Both the position numbers and the translations under genes were made by a program. A stretch of DNA of 64,000 bases from Clostridium fermenticellae. GTDB lineage: Bacteria; Bacillota; Clostridia; Clostridiales; Clostridiaceae. The DNA lies in contig NZ_CP032416.1 of NCBI RefSeq assembly GCF_003600355.1, positions 1,818,183 through 1,882,182 of the forward strand. Direction: 5' to 3'. Positions 19,506-28,347 of the stretch are shown here, in pieces. The first letter of the stretch is position 1; each line of letters begins with the position of its first letter. The notes beneath the pieces are model-generated. The model saw only the letters and a program-made list of their open reading frames with translations. It had not been told where the DNA came from and ran no database searches.

Positions 19506-20066
19506 CTACTTACCTCCTTTAAATTTATTAACGTCATCCACTGCTTGTTTAACGCCTTTAGTTACAGCCCTAGAAGAAATTGTTGCTCCTGTCATCGCTT
19601 GAATATGTTTTTTATCCGTTGGATCCTTGACTACATCCAAGTCACTTGAAGCTTTTCCCTTAAATTGACTCTTAAAAGGCTCTTCACTTGCATTTGCTCC
19701 AAGTCCAGGTGTTTCATTTGCTTCAGTAATGTCATATTCTATAACCTTACCTTGATCATCAACTGCAACCAGCATTTTTATAGGTCCACCATAACCACCC
19801 GGTGCTTCTGGAACTACATAAGCTATAGTTTTACCACCCTTTTCTGCTGCATACCAATCAGTCTTTCCAGGAACAGCCTTAAAGGAATCAGCACTCTTAA
19901 CCAATGCCTGCATTTTCTGCTGTGTAAGCTGTTTACTCTTTTGTACTGCTATAGGATGAGTAAAATAATATGCAGTAGCGAGAATAGCTCCTGATACAAA
20001 ACATGTCAAACCCAAATTCATAGCTATTTGAACAATACTATACTTTTTTTGAACATTTTCAGCCAT
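19506..20066 (-). CDS. rnfG: Rnf complex subunit RnfG (FMN-binding)
   Basis: 186 residues: one N-terminal membrane helix (residues 12-35) and an extracytoplasmic FMN-binding domain. The flavin attachment motif is TGATISS (residues 159-165), FMN being joined to Thr162 by a flavin transferase (ApbE) not encoded here. EANETPGLGANA is also conserved. Five nucleotides after rnfD. Confidence 0.95.
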   Translation of the reverse strand: MAENVQKKYSIVQIAMNLGLTCFVSGAILATAYYFTHPIAVQKSKQLTQQKMQALVKSADSFKAVPGKTDWYAAEKGGKTIAYVVPEAPGGYGGPIKMLVAVDDQGKVIEYDITEANETPGLGANASEEPFKSQFKGKASSDLDVVKDPTDKKHIQAMTGATISSRAVTKGVKQAVDDVNKFKGGK

Positions 20067-20071
20067 CTAAA

Positions 20072-21067
20072 TTACCCCCTCTTTGCTCCAAATTTTACTG
20101 GAGGCATAAAACGATCTATCAGAGGTGTAACTGCGTTCATAAGTAATATAGAATAACAAACACCTTCTGGATAACCGCCTTTTAACCTTATCCATGCAGT
20201 AATAAGACCCGCGCCAAGAGCAAAAACAATTTGTCCTTTCAACGTAATTGGTGTAGTAACCATATCTGTTGCCATAAAAAATGCTCCTATTACTAATCCA
20301 CCTGCCATCATATTAAATATAGGATCTCCTGTGAAAAATCCTGAGTTTCCTCCAAATATCCATGTTATAACACCTACAGTTGCAATCATTGTAACTGGTA
20401 CCTGCCAGTGTATATACCCTCTATAAATTAAATAAATTCCTCCTAAGATTAGTAAAACCGTTGAAGTTTCACCAAGACTACCATTACGGAATCCTAAAAA
20501 CATCGCTTTATATAATTCGGGCCTGCTTCCAAAAGTTTTTATAAGTTCGTTATATCCATGTAATTTAAGGATTCCAAGTGGTGTAGCAGATGATACTACA
20601 TTAACACTTGTAGTCATATGTGACCATGTAGTCATTGCAACTGGCCATGAAGCTAAAATAGCTGCTCTTCCTATGTGTGCCGGATTAAAAATATTATATC
20701 CAAGTCCACCCATTGCATGTTTAGCAACTGCTATAGCCATAAATGATCCAAACGCTGTCATATACCAGGGAATAGATGGTGGCAAACACATAGCAAGCAA
20801 TAATCCTGTTAAAAATGCACTTCCATCTCCAATAGTCACAGGTTTCTTTCTAACCTTCTCAATAATGTACTCTACAAGCACAGCAGATATAATACCCGAA
20901 AGCATTGTTCCTAAAGCTGGTAATCCAAAATGGAATACAGCAAAAATTGCTGCTGGCGCTAATGCTATATTTACATTCCACATGATCTTTGAAATTGATT
21001 CCTCTGAACGAACATGTGGTGATGCAGAAACTGTAAAAGTATTTTGTTTTAATTGTACTTCAGCCAT
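20072..21067 (-). CDS. rnfD: Rnf complex subunit RnfD (membrane, covalent FMN)
   Basis: 331 residues with about ten helices. GDGSAFLTGLLLAMCLPP and YNIFNPAHIGRA are family signatures, and SATPLGIL contains Thr162, the expected covalent FMN site. Together with RnfG it carries electrons across the membrane. Good GGAGG site before the start. Confidence 0.95.
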   Translation of the reverse strand: MAEVQLKQNTFTVSASPHVRSEESISKIMWNVNIALAPAAIFAVFHFGLPALGTMLSGIISAVLVEYIIEKVRKKPVTIGDGSAFLTGLLLAMCLPPSIPWYMTAFGSFMAIAVAKHAMGGLGYNIFNPAHIGRAAILASWPVAMTTWSHMTTSVNVVSSATPLGILKLHGYNELIKTFGSRPELYKAMFLGFRNGSLGETSTVLLILGGIYLIYRGYIHWQVPVTMIATVGVITWIFGGNSGFFTGDPIFNMMAGGLVIGAFFMATDMVTTPITLKGQIVFALGAGLITAWIRLKGGYPEGVCYSILLMNAVTPLIDRFMPPVKFGAKRG

Positions 21068-21079
21068 TTAAGTCACCTC

Positions 21080-22435
21080 CTATTTTCCTGCAGCTTCAGC
21101 TTTAGCTTTAGCTGCTTTTGCCTTGGCCGCTTTAGCTGCGTTCTGAGCCTTGCAATATTTAATGTATTGAACAATATTACGTTTAGCCGGGCATATATAA
21201 ACACAACTACCACACTCTACACAATCTAATAGATTATACTTTTCTTTTGCCATCTCATACATATTTCGTTCACCAAGCTGACTAAGCATACTTGGATTCA
21301 AATGCATAGGACATACACTTACACACTTTCCACACGAAATGCATGGTGACTGCGTACCGGAATTAATATCTTTTTTGCCTAGAAGCAATATTCCAGATGT
21401 ACCTTTAATTACAGGTATATCCAAATTTGACTCAGCCATTCCCATCATAGGTCCACCACTAATAAGTTTTTCAGGTGTCTCTTTCAATCCACCACAATAC
21501 TCAATAGCTTGACCGAAAGTTGTACCAATCCTAAGAAGAAGATTCTTAGGCTCTTTTACTATCGCTCCACTTATAGTTGTAACTCTCTGAATTAAAGGAA
21601 TACCCTTTGTTACTGCATCATTAATTGCCACAACAGTTCCTACATTCTGAACGACCACTCCAACATCTGCTGGTAGTCCTCCTGATGGAACCTCTCTATC
21701 AACTAAAGCCTTTATAAGCATTTTCTCTGCTCCCTGAGGATATTTAGTAGGCAGTCCAACAACTTCTATACCTGAACCTTCGAAGGCTTTTTGCATAACA
21801 CTTATTGCCTTAGGTTTGTTATCTTCAATACCAACATATCCTTTAGTAACTCCAAGAACTTTCATCACTATCTTTATACCAGTTAAAATAGGTTCTGGAT
21901 GTTCAACCATTGTTCTATAGTCTGCTGTCAGATAAGGTTCGCACTCAGCTGCATTCAAAATGAATGTGTCAACTTCTTTACCTTTAGGTGGTGCAAGTTT
22001 AACATGAGTTGGAAATGTAGCTCCACCCATTCCAACTATACCGCCTTCTTTTATTAAATCTCTCAATTCATCTGGACTTAATTTTTCCCAATCTCTCTCT
22101 AAAGGTATTCCTTCTGCCCACTCATCCAGCCCATCGTTTTCAATAACTATAGCTTGGCACTTTCCAAAGCCTGGATGTGGATATTCTCCAACATCAACTA
22201 CTGTACCTGATATAGAAGCGTGTATATTAGCGGAAACAAATGCATCACTTTTAGCGATAAGTTGTCCCTTTTTAACCGTGTCACCTTTCTTAACCAAAGG
22301 TGAGCATGGTGCACCAATATGTTGTCTAACAGGAATTACGACTTTATTTGGCAGAGGTGCAACTTCAATCGTTTTATCAGCTGTGTAGCCTTTTTGATCG
22401 TTAGGATGCACTCCCCCGAGAAAACTTCTCAACAT
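21080..22435 (-). CDS. rnfC: Rnf complex subunit RnfC (NADH-binding)
   Basis: 451 residues; the peripheral subunit that reduces NAD+ with electrons from ferredoxin. The flavin/NADH-binding region has GIVGMGGATFPTHVKL and NAAECEPYLTADYR. Two 4Fe-4S motifs follow, CISCGKCVSVCP (365-376) and CVECGSCVYICP (405-416). The last ~20 residues are an Ala/Lys repeat (AKAAKAKAAKAKAEAAGK), as in other RnfC tails but of unknown role. First rnf gene, 41 nt after rseC. Confidence 0.96.
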   Translation of the reverse strand: MLRSFLGGVHPNDQKGYTADKTIEVAPLPNKVVIPVRQHIGAPCSPLVKKGDTVKKGQLIAKSDAFVSANIHASISGTVVDVGEYPHPGFGKCQAIVIENDGLDEWAEGIPLERDWEKLSPDELRDLIKEGGIVGMGGATFPTHVKLAPPKGKEVDTFILNAAECEPYLTADYRTMVEHPEPILTGIKIVMKVLGVTKGYVGIEDNKPKAISVMQKAFEGSGIEVVGLPTKYPQGAEKMLIKALVDREVPSGGLPADVGVVVQNVGTVVAINDAVTKGIPLIQRVTTISGAIVKEPKNLLLRIGTTFGQAIEYCGGLKETPEKLISGGPMMGMAESNLDIPVIKGTSGILLLGKKDINSGTQSPCISCGKCVSVCPMHLNPSMLSQLGERNMYEMAKEKYNLLDCVECGSCVYICPAKRNIVQYIKYCKAQNAAKAAKAKAAKAKAEAAGK

Positions 22436-22476
22436 TTTTTCAACACCTCGCTAGATTAATTTTTTAGCAAAAATTT

Positions 22477-22905
22477 TTAGTATAAAATACGTGTAATAAC
22501 AGGCTGCATATTTTGGTCTCTATAAGCAGCTTTATCAAAAATTTTTACATATATGATTGATATGATAAAAGCTATTATTCCACCTCCTATTTGAAACGCT
22601 TTCATTGATTGAGCATGTCCTGTGTAACCGGACAATTTGCCTCCAATTACAACACCTAAAAAAGCTGCAACAAGAGGCAATATATATACAACAAAAGCTG
22701 CTTTTAACATATTAACTTGCTTTATTTCAAAAATTACATGCTGTCCCGGTTTAGCTTCTAATGGATTTTTAGCATCAATGACCATGGCATCAGCACCAGG
22801 GCACATACCACAATTCTTACAATCTCCATGTCTGCTAGCCCTAACCTTTACCATACTGTTACCTATATCTTCAATTACTATACCTTGATTCTCTTGACTG
22901 CTCAT
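22477..22905 (-). CDS. rseC: RseC/MucC family protein, rnf leader gene
   Basis: 142 residues from the ATG at 22905 (the frame opens with GTG at 22914, but AGAGGGGTGATAGAT suits the ATG). A Cys-rich N-terminal motif CKNCGMCPGADAM probably binds a metal or iron-sulfur cluster. Two membrane helices follow (residues ~70-92 and ~107-125). In acetogenic clostridia RseC heads the rnf operon and is reported to support its expression. Same role inferred here from position. Confidence 0.92.
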   Translation of the reverse strand: MSSQENQGIVIEDIGNSMVKVRASRHGDCKNCGMCPGADAMVIDAKNPLEAKPGQHVIFEIKQVNMLKAAFVVYILPLVAAFLGVVIGGKLSGYTGHAQSMKAFQIGGGIIAFIISIIYVKIFDKAAYRDQNMQPVITRILY

Positions 22906-22945
22906 ATCTATCACCCCTCTTATTTAAAATTATGAAACAAAAAAC

Positions 22946-22974
22946 ATATTTTAAATTTTAAAGATTTAGACCAA
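22946..22974 (-). promoter_or_regulatory. Candidate rseC-rnf promoter
   Basis: Leftward: TTGGTC (22969-22974), 17-nt spacer, AAATAT (22946-22951). The -10 is poor, as expected for an activator-dependent promoter, and tandem direct repeats lie directly upstream. Confidence 0.4.
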
Positions 22975-22979
22975 TTACT

Positions 22980-23012
22980 CTGTATCAATTAGTGAACTAA
23001 CCTGTATCAATT
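22980..23012 (-). promoter_or_regulatory. Tandem direct repeat upstream of rnf promoter
   Basis: AATTGATACAG occurs twice, perfectly (22980-22990 and 23002-23012), with a period of 22 bp, or two helical turns. Relative to the candidate promoter the repeats centre near -46 and -68. Such spacing suits a dimeric activator bound to one face of the DNA. Confidence 0.5.
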
Positions 23013-23541
23013 TGCCAAACATTCATTTTACGAAACTTCATACACATTTTAGACATTGTTTTTTATTTTTGTACTTCTATTTCATTATAAAACCTTTTAT
23101 TATTATTTGCAAATTTAAAATTTGTTTAAAGTTTATTTAAAAATATAATCAGGAGTGTATTTTTTTATTTACCTTCTCAATTAGATTATACATGTTAAAA
23201 ATTTAATTGCAATATTTTTTGGTAAACGATTTCTTAATTAAATTTATACCTAAAGCAATTAACTTGCATTTTACTGCGTTATTTTTTACAATCAGGCCAT
23301 ATACAATATATATTTTTTAACAAACCAACTTATTACAATATAGTAAAATAAGTAATATCTTCGTGGCGTAAATTTTCCTTATATTCATAATATTATCATA
23401 TTTTGAAATTTGATTCTCATTTATAGAATATACCTTTGATTTAAAAATATCAACAAATAATTAATTTATATCTATTATATATTGTAATTATTATGATAAA
23501 ATGCTATATATAAAATGAGAATTGTGCGAAAGGATATAATA
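23013..23541. other. Long AT-rich intergenic region
   Basis: About 530 nt between the rnf repeats and the next gene. Very AT-rich, no open frame of note on either strand, no palindromic element and no riboswitch core that I recognise. It presumably holds the promoter of the rightward gene and distal rnf control sites. Confidence 0.5.
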
Positions 23542-24021
23542 ATGATTATCAATAATAAAAGAGATTTTTTAACAAAGATTTGCAAATACTGTGTATCAAC
23601 TTACCAGATATCAAATAGTGCTCCGATAATTTCAGATTTTATATACTATATTTGCAAAGAAGTAGAATTAGATGTGCCTCAAGTTCACGGAACAGTTACA
23701 TTACAAATAAATGGATCTAAAAAGCAGTTTTCACACTGCTTTAATGTATATAATAGTATAATTGTAGATGCTTCGATATATAGTTTAGCTCTTATAAATA
23801 AATCACTCACTGAGCTACTCCCATTATATATAGTAGGGTATCCTCCATACGAAATAGATTATCACATATATACCTCAATAAGACATATTCCTCAAGTAAA
23901 ATTTGATCAACTATTTCTAAATAAAGTATTATCTGAAATAGATAATATTCCCGATATAAATATAAGTAAATTCAATAGTACAGATGATTCCAAAAAAACA
24001 AATCTATTCTTCTACAAGTGA
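23542..24021 (+). CDS. Hypothetical protein with His-Cys/Asp motif
   Basis: 159 residues from the ATG at 23542, chosen because AAAGGA lies 7 nt before it and nothing precedes the earlier ATG at 23515. No membrane segment or signal peptide. The stretch FSHCFNVYNSIIVDASIYS, with His-Cys-Phe-Asn and a following Val-Asp-Ala-Ser, recalls the H...D half of transglutaminase or N-acetyltransferase-like folds. No convincing nucleophile region is visible, so no function is assigned. Its last 18 bp overlap the end of the convergent carboxypeptidase gene. Confidence 0.7.
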   Translation: MIINNKRDFLTKICKYCVSTYQISNSAPIISDFIYYICKEVELDVPQVHGTVTLQINGSKKQFSHCFNVYNSIIVDASIYSLALINKSLTELLPLYIVGYPPYEIDYHIYTSIRHIPQVKFDQLFLNKVLSEIDNIPDINISKFNSTDDSKKTNLFFYK

Positions 24022-25134
24022 TTTTATGGAATCAATTATATTTGGGAAAATCATTTTATTTACTTTATAATAACTATCTGATATTAAAAAATTATTATAT
24101 ATTATATTTCCATCACAATATACCTTGACATTGCCTATCTTGTCACCAGGCTTTATTGAAGTTCCTATCATTTTAGGCTTTTCAATTTTCATAACATATT
24201 TTGAACCTTTTCTAATTGGTATTATTATGTCTTCAGCATATTTTAATTTAACAGACTTATTCCTTAATTTTACTTCATCTGCAATAGTATCTCTTAAGGC
24301 TACTTTTTTAAACTCATAATTTTTTATTACATAATTATATATATTTTCTGTTACTTTCCATCTCGGAGTACAATTTAAAACAACTATTACAATATCACTA
24401 TAGTCATTTTTAACTGATGTTACTAAACATTTTCCGGCCTTACCTGTATATCCGGTCTTTACTCCATTAGCATTTTTTATTTGCCACAATATCTTGTTTA
24501 TATTATGATAACTTCTCGTAAAATTATGTTCACCCGCAGATATATCTTTAGAACTTACAATATCATTAAATATTTTATCTTCCTTAGCTTTACATGTAAT
24601 TACTGCTAAATCGTAAGCTGTAGTATAATGATCATCATAATCTAATCCATGCGGCGTATGGAAATGAGTATTTATTACTCCTATTTCTGATGCATATTCA
24701 TTCATAACTTTTACAAACTCCTCAACACTTCCACTTATACCTTCTGCAATTGCAACAGCTGCATCATTCCCAGATCTAAGCATAAGTCCATATAATAATT
24801 CTCTTATAGATATCTCTTCACCTTTTTTATATCCAACCTTTGATCCTTGCATTCCTGATGATCTCGCTGAGATTGTTACTTTTTTATCTAAATTTCCATA
24901 TTTTAATGCAACTAATGTCGTCATTATTTTAGTAGTACTAGCCATTGGAACAAGCATATATGCATTTTTTTCATATAATACAGCTTTTGATTTATTGTCT
25001 ATAGCTACTGCATATTTTGCATCTACATATATTTCATTATTTTTATTGTATTCCATGCCTTCTACTGGACTTGATATAACAAATAATATAATAAACAATA
25101 TAACAATATTTACAACCTTATATATTTTCTTCAT
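24004..25134 (-). CDS. D-alanyl-D-alanine carboxypeptidase (PBP5/DacF type)
   Basis: 376 residues with an N-terminal signal segment (5-24). The penicillin-binding motifs are in order: STTK (Ser66-Lys69), SGN (121-123) and KTG (226-228), followed by a PBP5_C-like beta domain and a possible C-terminal amphipathic anchor (FPNIIDSIKSLVEE). It trims the last D-Ala from peptidoglycan stems. One of two such genes flanking scpAB; divergent from the DUF2953-gerW pair. Confidence 0.92.
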   Translation of the reverse strand: MKKIYKVVNIVILFIILFVISSPVEGMEYNKNNEIYVDAKYAVAIDNKSKAVLYEKNAYMLVPMASTTKIMTTLVALKYGNLDKKVTISARSSGMQGSKVGYKKGEEISIRELLYGLMLRSGNDAAVAIAEGISGSVEEFVKVMNEYASEIGVINTHFHTPHGLDYDDHYTTAYDLAVITCKAKEDKIFNDIVSSKDISAGEHNFTRSYHNINKILWQIKNANGVKTGYTGKAGKCLVTSVKNDYSDIVIVVLNCTPRWKVTENIYNYVIKNYEFKKVALRDTIADEVKLRNKSVKLKYAEDIIIPIRKGSKYVMKIEKPKMIGTSIKPGDKIGNVKVYCDGNIIYNNFLISDSYYKVNKMIFPNIIDSIKSLVEE

Positions 25135-25278
25135 TTTATTTACTCCTTTTTTAATAAAAGTTTCAATAGTTAGTTTATCAAGATTTTTTTAAAATAAACC
25201 CTAAATTTATTCCTCGTTGTTATATAAATTCCAATAATGGTTATACTTATTAAAGTACAAATTTGGAGGATTATACAA

Positions 25279-25764
25279 ATGCTAATTTTCTTATTAATCT
25301 TACTCATAATATTTTTTCTATTAATAGTTCCTATACCTTTAAAACTAAAAATCCTTTACAAAAATAAGAAATTCGGAATATACCTATATAACATAAATAT
25401 ATATAATAAATTATTCAAAAATAGAAAAATAAAAAGTAGTTCTCCTAAAAGAATTAACATAAAACATCTGTCTTCATTACTATCATCGTTGTCATCTTTT
25501 AAAAACAGCAAATTAAAACCTATTATAAAATTAAATATAAACTTGACATATGGCCTCGACGATGCAGCATACACTGCAGTACTCTATGGTATGCTTTCTT
25601 CATCCTATCCGCTTATCAAGAATCTATTAAGTACAATATTTAAAATCAAAAAAGTTAATATCAATATAACTCCAAAAATGAACGATTGTATATTGGATTT
25701 TGAATTAAACAGTATAATTTCTATAAATTTAGCTAAAATTATTTATATGAGATTTTTAATATAA
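25279..25764 (+). CDS. DUF2953 family membrane protein
   Basis: 161 residues from the ATG at 25279, placed 9 nt after GGAGG; an earlier ATG at 25237 has no such site. One N-terminal membrane helix (residues 1-19, MLIFLLILLIIFFLLI). The conserved family stretch YGLDDAAYTAVLYGML lies near residue 100. DUF2953 is commonly paired with the gerW/ytfJ sporulation gene, as here; it is presumed to work with it, function unknown. Confidence 0.85.
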   Translation: MLIFLLILLIIFFLLIVPIPLKLKILYKNKKFGIYLYNINIYNKLFKNRKIKSSSPKRINIKHLSSLLSSLSSFKNSKLKPIIKLNINLTYGLDDAAYTAVLYGMLSSSYPLIKNLLSTIFKIKKVNINITPKMNDCILDFELNSIISINLAKIIYMRFLI

Positions 25765-25888
25765 GTATCTATACTTTAAACTGTAAATTAAAACACTATA
25801 CAGGTTTTTACCTAAATCCTTACTCTTGCAATACAATTTGAATAATATAAAATTTTTAAACAATATAAGTAATGGAGGAATTTATAAT

Positions 25889-26365
25889 ATGGAAACTCAC
25901 CCTATTGAAAATTTAATGAAAAGTACTATGGAAAACCTTAAAGACATGATAGATGTAAACACAATTGTAGGAGATGCCGTGGAATCCAAAGATGGTTCTC
26001 TTATAATTCCAATATCAAAAGTTTCATTTGGATTTGCATCTGGTGGAAGTGAATTTGCATGCAGCAATACTGAAAACTCTGATTCTGATTATCCATTTGG
26101 TGGAGGTTCTGGGGCAGGAGTCACTGTGAAGCCGGTAGCTTTCTTAGTTATAAGTAACGGTTCAGTGAAACTTCTTTCTTTAGATCAGAAAAATACTTAT
26201 GAAAAATTAATAGACAGCGTTCCTCAAGTCATGGATTTCTTTAAAGGTATATGCAAGGATAAACACAATAACAAATGTAATAAATCTGAAGATAACCATA
26301 CTAAAGATAGAACCAATGAGACTCATTACAATTCTAAAGATGAGGATAATAGAGAAGAGGATTAA
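25889..26365 (+). CDS. ytfJ: GerW family sporulation protein (YtfJ)
   Basis: 158 residues from ATG 25889, 8-9 nt after GGAGG. The family core is complete: GDAVESKDGSLIIPISKVSFGFASGGSEF and GGGSGAGVTVKPVAFLVI (shortened here). In Bacillus the homologue is needed for normal germination. The charged, Asn/Glu-rich tail after residue ~120 (HNNKCNKSEDNHTKDRTN) is variable. Confidence 0.93.
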   Translation: METHPIENLMKSTMENLKDMIDVNTIVGDAVESKDGSLIIPISKVSFGFASGGSEFACSNTENSDSDYPFGGGSGAGVTVKPVAFLVISNGSVKLLSLDQKNTYEKLIDSVPQVMDFFKGICKDKHNNKCNKSEDNHTKDRTNETHYNSKDEDNREED

Positions 26366-26460
26366 CTTCACTTTAGACATTTAGCAGTACACTGCCAAAT
26401 AGATATAAAAGATTTTACATCAATATTAACTTATACACAAAGATTTCTGACTAAAGGTTA

Positions 26461-26720
26461 TATAAGATTTGTAATTCTAAGCTTAACCCGTGCGCAGGTC
26501 GGGATTTCTAAAATTTAGGCACATTAAAAAATTTTGTAGTAAGTGTTAGCGAGGTGTTCTTAAAAATCTTAGTGGATTTTATATGTCTGAGCCTGCGAGT
26601 TTATAAAATCTGCTTAGATTTTTATGAACGCAAGCTTACACTTATTAGAAATTTTTTATGTGACGTATTTGGGAAATCCCGGCCGGAGCATAAGTTAAGC
26701 TTTCATTTATAAACCCTATA
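26461..26720. repeat. Palindromic element copy D (type I, full length)
   Basis: Left end TATAAGATTTGTAATTC, arms AAGCTTAACCCGTGCGC... and ...GAGCATAAGTTAAGCTT, apical loop TGTCTGAGCCTGCGAGTTTA (26584-26603), right end AAACCCTATA. It ends 1 nt before the scpB stop codon (26722-26724). Confidence 0.9.
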
Positions 26721-26721
26721 T

Positions 26722-27309
26722 CTAATCTTCAGTTTTATCTCTATCTTCCATAAATTCATCTAACTGAGGCATTTGATTCAATGTATTAAATCCAAAATAC
26801 TTTAAAAATTCATCAGTAGTAGAATACAGTATAGGCCTTCCCGGTACATCCAATCTTCCAGAATCCCTGATTAAATTCTTTTCCATTAAACCTGATATAG
26901 CTCTGTCACTCTTTACACCTCTTATTTCATCTATATCTATTCTAGTTATTGGCTGTTTATAGGCAATAATAGCTAACGTTTCAAGTGCCGCTTGAGACAA
27001 AGATTGTCTCGAATTATTTTTAACTAATTTTTCTACATAATTAGAATTTCGCGGTTTAGTAACTAAACTATACTGTCCATCCATACACATGAGTTCTATT
27101 CCCCTATCCTCTGAATCCCTATATCTATTATTCATTTCTTCAAGTAGTCTTTCTGTAAAATCTGTTCTACATTCAATTATAGATGCTATTTGCTTTAGAT
27201 TTAAAGGTTCTCCCGAAACAAATAATAGTGATTCTATTATAGAAAAATATATTTTCTTAGATGATGCTCCCTCTATTTCCAATTGATTGATATTCAAGTT
27301 TTTCACCAT
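26722..27309 (-). CDS. scpB: Segregation and condensation protein B
   Basis: 195 residues from the ATG at 27309 (GGAGAGGGTGG upstream). Winged-helix pair that joins ScpA and SMC in the condensin complex. Signatures: [42 protein letters not shown] (in part) and [17 protein letters not shown]. The start lies 53 nt inside scpA, so the pair is probably translationally coupled. Confidence 0.94.
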   Translation of the reverse strand: MVKNLNINQLEIEGASSKKIYFSIIESLLFVSGEPLNLKQIASIIECRTDFTERLLEEMNNRYRDSEDRGIELMCMDGQYSLVTKPRNSNYVEKLVKNNSRQSLSQAALETLAIIAYKQPITRIDIDEIRGVKSDRAISGLMEKNLIRDSGRLDVPGRPILYSTTDEFLKYFGFNTLNQMPQLDEFMEDRDKTED

Positions 27310-28054
27310 TACCCACCCTCTCCAAATAAATTTCTTTAAAATTATTTTCCTGCGTAACAAATATATATTTGAGTTTTATAAGTTCAAGTAAAGCCAAAAA
27401 TGTGACAATAGTCTCTAATTTTGATGAATAACCTTTTATTATATGAGAAAAACTTGTCCTTCGATTAGCCTTCAAATTCTTAATTATATAGAGAATCTTA
27501 TCTTCAATCTTAAATTTATCTATTGGTATTTCTTTATCAATTATACCATTTGTATTCATTTTTTCTCTGTAATCACTCAATAATTTATTGTATATTTCAA
27601 ACAACTCAACAATAGTAATATTTTTTAAAAAACTCAAAGGATCAATATCCTTTTTCTCTTCCCTTATAATTTCCGGCTTTTTACCATACATATGTCCTGT
27701 TTGTACTTGTCTTTGTCCTAGAAATGTGGCTGCTGATTTGAATTTCTTATATTGTACCAGCTTATTCACGAGTTCTTTTTCTACATCCTTTTCTTCTAAA
27801 TCTGCTGCCACCTCATCATTATTAGTTTTAGGAAGTAGTGTTTTAGATTTTATTTCAATTAAAGTTGCAGCTATTACTATAAATTCTGAAGTTACTTCCA
27901 AATCCATTTCGTTCATTGTATGTATATAGTCTAAATATTGATTTGTAATATAATGTATTTTAATATCATATATATCCATTTTATTTTTTTTTATTAAATG
28001 AAGAAGTAAATCAAAAGGTCCTTCAAAGTTATTCATTTTAATATTTAAAGACAT
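27257..28054 (-). CDS. scpA: Segregation and condensation protein A
   Basis: 265 residues from ATG 28054, preceded by AGGAGAG; the frame is open further, but the N-terminus [24 protein letters not shown] is where ScpA normally begins. Kleisin subunit bridging SMC heads during chromosome segregation. [10 protein letters not shown] is also conserved. Followed by overlapping scpB. Confidence 0.95.
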   Translation of the reverse strand: MSLNIKMNNFEGPFDLLLHLIKKNKMDIYDIKIHYITNQYLDYIHTMNEMDLEVTSEFIVIAATLIEIKSKTLLPKTNNDEVAADLEEKDVEKELVNKLVQYKKFKSAATFLGQRQVQTGHMYGKKPEIIREEKKDIDPLSFLKNITIVELFEIYNKLLSDYREKMNTNGIIDKEIPIDKFKIEDKILYIIKNLKANRRTSFSHIIKGYSSKLETIVTFLALLELIKLKYIFVTQENNFKEIYLERVGNGEKLEYQSIGNRGSII

Positions 28055-28265
28055 TCTTTTATCTCTCCTAAGTTTTTTATAAGTATTTTTTTGTCTGTTA
28101 TCCGTTTTTCCGGATACACATTTCATATACTCCTTTGCTATTATAGCATAGCCTAAATTATTAATAATATGATTTTGAATATATTTTTTATACAATTTAT
28201 ATAATCCTATTATACAACATATGGATATTTCTTTCTAAACTATTCTTCCATAATATACAATAAAT

Positions 28266-28334
28266 AACAGCAGTAGTACTGCATTATTTTAAGTTTACTC
28301 ACCATCATATATGTGTTATGCAATACCGCTGCCA
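28266..28334 (-). terminator. Imperfect hairpin after the carboxypeptidase gene
   Basis: Leftward GGCAGCGGTATTGCAT pairs, with G-U pairs, with ATGCAGTACTACTGCTG, followed by TTATTTATTG. Loop about 30 nt. It lies 14 nt after the stop of the 28348-29541 gene; a plausible but imperfect terminator. Confidence 0.45.
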
Positions 28335-28347
28335 ATATGAATTATTT

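Noticed and set aside
23220-23345. Rex operator
   Set aside because: TTGTTAA-like half sites occur, but no full inverted TTGTTAA...TTAACAA pair.
22915-23541. Riboswitch in the rnf leader
   Set aside because: No recognisable conserved core or expression platform; only the 22-bp direct repeat stands out.
24004-24021. Tail-to-tail overlap as sign of a misplaced stop
   Set aside because: Both proteins have plausible ends; an 18-bp convergent overlap is common in compact genomes.
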